Part shown: piece by piece, positions 60,128-64,000 of the stretch
Position numbering within the stretch: the first letter of the stretch is position 1
Layout: every line of letters begins with the position of its first letter
Assembly (NCBI GenBank): GCA_950295325.1
Contig: OX485806.1
Location: forward strand, 4,340,001 to 4,404,000
DNA length: 64,000 nt
DNA from: Polytrichum commune
Lineage: Eukaryota > Streptophyta > Polytrichopsida > Polytrichales > Polytrichaceae
Reading direction: 5' to 3'
Notes under the pieces: generated by a model
Told to the model about the DNA's origin: nothing
What the model saw: only the letters and a program-made list of their open reading frames with translations
Databases searched by the model: none
Program-made: the position numbers and the translations under genes

Positions 60128-61678
60128 TTATGAGGGTTTAAGCGACGACCGGGACCTGGAGTAGCGGCGGTGTCTGTGGAGGGCGAACTTGATGGCCGGG
60201 ATCTTCCTGGCAATGGCCTTCCACACCATGTTGACAGCATCATCTGGCAAAGTAGGACTTTGGTACTGAAAGTGGCGGTCCACTTGCTGCAATTTTTCCC
60301 ACATTCGCGTCCACTCCCGGCTGTCGATGCTGCGCAACAGGTTGATAACAAACCCGGGCTTGAGCGCGTCGGAGGAGTTAATGAAAACACAGAAGTCGGT
60401 GTAGTCCAGGAAATCCTCGTAAGGGAGCTCGATGTCATCGCTGATGACCACAGGCACACAGTGGCTGACGATGGAGTCAAACAGGCGGTTGGAGCTCGGC
60501 GTGTCACCCGCCAGGTTGAGGCAGAACTTGGAGAACCGCATGCCACCGGTTGCGCTCCGAAAGCCTTCGCTGCCGGTGTTTCCTGTGACAAAGTGCACAC
60601 CATGCTCGTTCTTGAGCATCTCGTGGAGCTGCTGACGAATGACGCCTCCCTCCTTGCGAATGATGGCTCCCTGGAAGAACAGCAGCATAGTGCGAACCTC
60701 GAAGGAGTTGGTGTCTTGCTCGAAGGTGGGGATAACATGCTTGTAGGGCGCCACAACATCCTTTTGAATGTTAGCCACTTCCTTGCCATACCTGCCGAAA
60801 TCTGCCACCACGAACATCGCATTGCGGAGCTCCTCCCGCATCACATGCATGCTGTTGGGATGGTGGATGACGATGACGTGGTCTGAGCCTCCGGAAGCTC
60901 GCCACGCAGCCTGCGTCTTCAGAAACTTCACCAGCTTCACCTGGAGCACTTCGTTCCTGTCCGCTGCCTTAACCTGCTGCTCACCTGGCTTGTTATTCTT
61001 GTTGTAGCTCAGAGAAGCAAAGAACGGCACAAACATCAGATCGGCGTCCTCCCACCTGTCCACTCTGAAAACCACGCACGGTGCACTTCGATCACTCATG
61101 GTGGAGGTGAGAAGGTCGGAGGTGAGCCAGTACTCTGGGCTATGCTGCTGGTACAAGCCCCCGGGGTATGGTGGGATTGCGGAGACATTCCTTGGCCAGA
61201 TCTCGCCCTTGCTGGGTTTAAACTCTGTAATCATCCCGTAGTGAAACTCAGCTGCCAGATCGTACATAAAAATTCGTAATCTTGCGGACTGGGCGTCGCA
61301 TCCGGGAGGTGAAGTACTTGATCGACCACCAGGTTGTTGGAGCTCCTGCTGGATCACATTATTTTTGTCGACAGTATCCGACTTTGACATGGCCGAAGAA
61401 GGGTTTAATTCGGGGACAAGTTTTTCGGAGTGCACCAGGTCGAGGTAAGGGATGTAGGCCACTGTTGCGAGCTTGTTGTCAAGGTTTAATCCGTGACTGT
61501 GTTGCAGAAAGAATCCTGAGAGAGCACAGATAGAGAGAATCATGGCGACGGTGGCCAGCACGTATCCCTTCCGCACCCAATCTTCGTAGCTTCGAGTAGG
61601 TGGTTTAATCCCTTTGCTCGAAACCTGCTCATCGTTGTCCTCACTCGACATTCTGCCGGCTCTAGATGACCTCCACAT
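60128..61678 (-). CDS. GT47 exostosin-family glycosyltransferase, ARAD-like
   Basis: Probable Golgi type II membrane glycosyltransferase of family GT47. It most resembles the Arabidopsis ARAD1/ARAD2 group, which is implicated in pectic arabinan synthesis; the substrate here is inferred only. Numbering residues from 61723: cytoplasmic tail, then a single membrane anchor at about 54-73 (YVLATVAMILSICALSGFFL), a Ser/Pro-rich stem, and the exostosin domain from about 149 (RLRIFMYDL) to 465. The strongest motif is 400-445, containing NLAGDTPSSNRLFDSIVSHC, VPVVISDDIELP and YEDFLDYTDFCVF. The C-terminus has DAVNMVWKAIARKIP as in ARAD proteins. It is a single uninterrupted frame with no intron. The start is chosen at 61678 (MWRSSRAG); 61723, 61696 and 61651 are alternatives. 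Coding GC is far above the left of the window. Confidence 0.93.
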   Translation of the reverse strand: MWRSSRAGRMSSEDNDEQVSSKGIKPPTRSYEDWVRKGYVLATVAMILSICALSGFFLQHSHGLNLDNKLATVAYIPYLDLVHSEKLVPELNPSSAMSKSDTVDKNNVIQQELQQPGGRSSTSPPGCDAQSARLRIFMYDLAAEFHYGMITEFKPSKGEIWPRNVSAIPPYPGGLYQQHSPEYWLTSDLLTSTMSDRSAPCVVFRVDRWEDADLMFVPFFASLSYNKNNKPGEQQVKAADRNEVLQVKLVKFLKTQAAWRASGGSDHVIVIHHPNSMHVMREELRNAMFVVADFGRYGKEVANIQKDVVAPYKHVIPTFEQDTNSFEVRTMLLFFQGAIIRKEGGVIRQQLHEMLKNEHGVHFVTGNTGSEGFRSATGGMRFSKFCLNLAGDTPSSNRLFDSIVSHCVPVVISDDIELPYEDFLDYTDFCVFINSSDALKPGFVINLLRSIDSREWTRMWEKLQQVDRHFQYQSPTLPDDAVNMVWKAIARKIPAIKFALHRHRRYSRSRSSLKPS

Positions 61679-61856
61679 CGTCCTTAATGTGATCATGATT
61701 TCACAAACAAAAAAATTTATCAATCCAATTTCGGTACCATGGCCCAGAAATCTCAGAAAGGATCAATTGCTTGCTTGCTTGCAGCTGGCACGAGAATTAG
61801 GTTGCGATGTTGACCATTGTTCTCGTGGGATACTGCTGCAAGCACTCTTGGAGCAC

Positions 61857-62411
61857 ATCGAATTCCAGCTGCAATCTGCTTCTTATCCCATCTACAAAAC
61901 ACTCATGTCAATCCCCTAACTCATCCTTTCCGCCTAACCTAAACCTCTTATAATTTCTTTTATTGCAGTGATCTTGATCTCAGATCTGTGTGCACCCAGA
62001 GCAATATAGGAGTAAAACCAATCCACCGCTTTTGGAAGGCCCGAGTTAGCAAGATTGGAAGGAAGGACATGTCGTGTAACCTAGAGATCTCGGAGAGAAT
62101 CGACTTGAAAGGGATGAATTAAAAACCTTCCTACATATGCAGAGCACCCTTGGAGCACATCGAATTCCTCCTGCAATCTGATATTCTTTAACTCATCTCC
62201 CGAACGCTATAACTCAATCTGGTAACTCGTTCATTTCGCCTAATCCAGACCTCTCGCATTTTTTTGGCAGTGACCTTGGTCTCGGATCTGCATGCACCCT
62301 CAGGAGCAATACTAGAGCAGGCCCGGGTCACCTCAAGCGCTCCACTATTTTTTGAAGACTAATATAGCAAGACTGGAAGAAAGTATATATGCAACCTAGA
62401 GATCTCGGAGC
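61857..62411. repeat. Direct duplication (about 292-315 bp) upstream of the GT47 gene
   Basis: CTTGGAGCACATCGAATTCC occurs at 61857 and 62149. The following sequence is repeated through CTAGAGATCTCGGAG (62082 and 62397). Both copies contain a pyrimidine-rich stretch ending CAG before TGA(T/C)CTTG(A/G)TCTC and a shared GCAAGA.TGGAA block. Similarity is roughly 80 per cent with small gaps. It lies 180-700 bp upstream of the likely start of the GT47 gene, so it may duplicate promoter or untranslated sequence. Confidence 0.85.
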
Positions 62412-62710
62412 TACCGGTCGATGTTCGATTTGAAAGGGATGATTTCGAAGGCTTTCTACAATATACCCAGCATGCGCAACTGCATGAGCCTTGTGAGATC
62501 GACGAATTGCACCGACACCAAAAGTGAGCCATAGTCAAGTAGTGATCAACTTATAGAAATGTGAGAAACTAAGTTTTGCTACAACCTTATGCTGAAGAGC
62601 CTCTCTGAGCGTCATGGTGACGGAAGTTGGAGCCTTATGAAGCAAAAGTGAAGAATCCCGACTTGACCTACTTTCTACGGAGCCGAATATTTGTGGAAGT
62701 CCAGTCATTT

Positions 62711-62743
62711 CGTTTGTTCGTTTGTTCGTTTGTTCGTTTGTTC
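62711..62743 (+). repeat. (CGTTTGTT)4 microsatellite
   Basis: Four perfect 8-bp units occur in tandem. Confidence 0.95.
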
Positions 62744-62749
62744 TGAACG

Positions 62750-63690
62750 TTTTGTGGAAAGTTTTTGTTCGTTGTCAAGGGCTTAGTATATCCTTCTTGT
62801 AATGCTTTTGAAGGCACTGCGAAGTGCCAGAGAAGCATTGATTTTATAATGTGTGCCTGCCAGGATGCATGTCATCAGTGCTTGTAGGGGTGCTTCTCTC
62901 AACTGAGAACCTACCTGTCAGATTGCAATCTGCAGCTTCTCAAACGTTACATATGCTTATGGACCTTTTTAACCTAGAATAATTGCTTAAAGCTACTGTA
63001 TGCAAGGCCCGGCCCAGATGACCAGTCAAAATTTGACAGGAAGAAGCCCCAAATTCTTTAAGCCTCTGATATGAATCGTGATTAAAGTCTGAAGAACCTG
63101 GTGGACATTTTCCACCAATTTACCTCGATCTCGGAGTAGTTTACGCTGAGTACACAGTGGATCCCTAGAAGTCATACACTGCTGTAGAATGGACCCGTAA
63201 TTCCTTGCAGTAAAGAAAATCAGGTTATGCATTAAATATTCCCTTGAGTCTCTCCCACCGCACATTATAAGAGCAGTTGCCTTGCAGTCCACAGAAATGA
63301 TGCTGGATTAGGGCCGTAATTTGCAGCGCCATTCATGATGTCGCCGGAGCGATGATCTGCGTTTCCACATGATTGCACAGTGAATCGGTGATCTCTCTCA
63401 TTCCAAAACAGCATGGACCTCCTGCATGTGGCGAAGGCTTGGAATAGCCTTATATTGTATTAAATACATGTTGCTCGTTTCGCTCAGTGACCAACATGAG
63501 CAAGACATGCATTCTTACTGCTCTGTCGCAGTTTGGGAATCAAGGCAAAAACACTCAACTGAATATTGCAATGTCAGATCTATTGCCTGTCTTTGCAGAG
63601 GTATTACACAAGTGGCACTAAACTAGATATTTGTATTCTAGTTCACTGTGGTACCTTTTCTAATGACACTCCTTTTGAATAAGTTTTACA
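62750..63690. other. Less AT-rich intergenic DNA, nothing recognised
   Basis: Open stretches of up to 88 codons (63026-63292, minus) have no recognisable similarity. Confidence 0.45.
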
Positions 63691-63699
63691 AATACTCTC

Positions 63700-63975
63700 A
63701 TGATTGATGATTGAAGTTTGAGTGTAATCCAGGCCAATCATTGAAACAAAGTTTCGTATTTTCTGCATCCCAACAATTTTTAATGAATTATTGTCATGAA
63801 TGATTGAAATTTAAATGAAAGATCATTTAATAAGTGACAGTAATTGCAACATTTGTGAATCAATAATGCCCACATTTTATTACAAGGAATGATTTGTTTC
63901 ATTTATATTTAGTGTTGGTGACACTACATGGGCAGTTTACAATTAGTATTGAGCAAGACAAATAGAATTGGTCAC
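63700..63975 (+). repeat. Dispersed repeat, second copy
   Basis: It aligns with 23195-23400 and shares TTTAGTGTTGGTGAYACTACA and CA.TTAG.ATTGAGC. It ends a few bases before the TAA that flanks a MITE terminus. Confidence 0.65.
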
Positions 63976-63980
63976 ACTAA

Positions 63981-64000
63981 GGGCTACTTCACACACGAGA
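63981..64000 (+). mobile_element. Start of another 500-bp Harbinger MITE, cut by the window edge
   Basis: GGGCTACTTCACACACGAGA differs by one base from the left end at 48071. It follows TAA (63978-63980), the expected target site. The rest lies outside the window. Confidence 0.8.

Noticed and set aside
59998-60822. 274-codon open frame on the minus strand in another frame of the GT47 gene
   Set aside because: It lies inside the GT47 coding sequence; its Ser/Cys/Arg-rich peptide is a by-product of the GC-rich codon use of the real gene.
60170-60886. 238-codon open frame on the plus strand
   Set aside because: It is antisense to the GT47 exostosin domain, with no independent similarity.

Overview
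This window looks like nuclear DNA from a land plant with a large, repeat-rich genome. The main evidence is an intact plant-type GT47 (exostosin-family, ARAD-like) glycosyltransferase gene, a fragment of a plant-type purple acid phosphatase, and relics of the usual plant transposon classes: PIF/Harbinger, hAT, CACTA-like, LINE and SINE-like. The species cannot be fixed from sequence alone. The full-length single-exon GT47 gene, the low gene density and a Tc1-type DD34E element would fit a seed-free plant (bryophyte, lycophyte or fern), but that is inference.

Layout. Positions 1 to about 54,700 are AT-rich and nearly gene-free, a graveyard of decayed transposons. In order: a 391-bp Harbinger MITE (3136-3526); a probable 4.3-kb PIF/Harbinger relic (5111-9434) holding remnants of both expected genes plus a 240-bp palindromic array; a broken purple acid phosphatase fragment (12.7-12.9 kb); a complete but dead Tc1-like DD34E transposon with both terminal repeats and TA target sites (16589-18307); a nested cluster (21.2-25.8 kb) in which a 500-bp Harbinger MITE is interrupted by about 2 kb that includes CACTA-like ends and a foldback element; another copy of that MITE (29512-30014); a LINE remnant (31.5-32.0 kb); a hAT C-terminal remnant (34.5-35.0 kb); a 269-bp pogo/Tc1-type MITE (39278-39546); an eight-copy 52-56 bp minisatellite followed by an 89-nt all-purine tract (41.3-41.9 kb); a second foldback copy (46.9 kb); a third 500-bp MITE copy (48071-48558); and a local tandem duplication (51.6-52.0 kb).

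From about 54.8 kb to the end the texture changes: GC rises, recognisable repeats thin out, and there are features expected near genes, namely a G-quadruplex-type GCGG run, a possible first exon with a GTAAGT donor near 55.3 kb, and the GT47 gene on the minus strand at 60128-61723. Directly downstream of that gene lies a broken tandem copy of its 3' end (about 59512-59960), and its upstream region carries a separate 300-bp direct duplication. The window ends at 63981-64000 with the first 20 bases of another 500-bp MITE.

I found no clear new multi-gene system. The items most worth following up are the plant-hosted Tc1 DD34E element, the palindrome-within-palindrome array at 6.4-6.7 kb, the nested MITE cluster at 21.9-24.4 kb, and the GT47 partial duplication. 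The only gene called with high confidence as functional is GT47; the other coding remnants are broken by stops and frameshifts.
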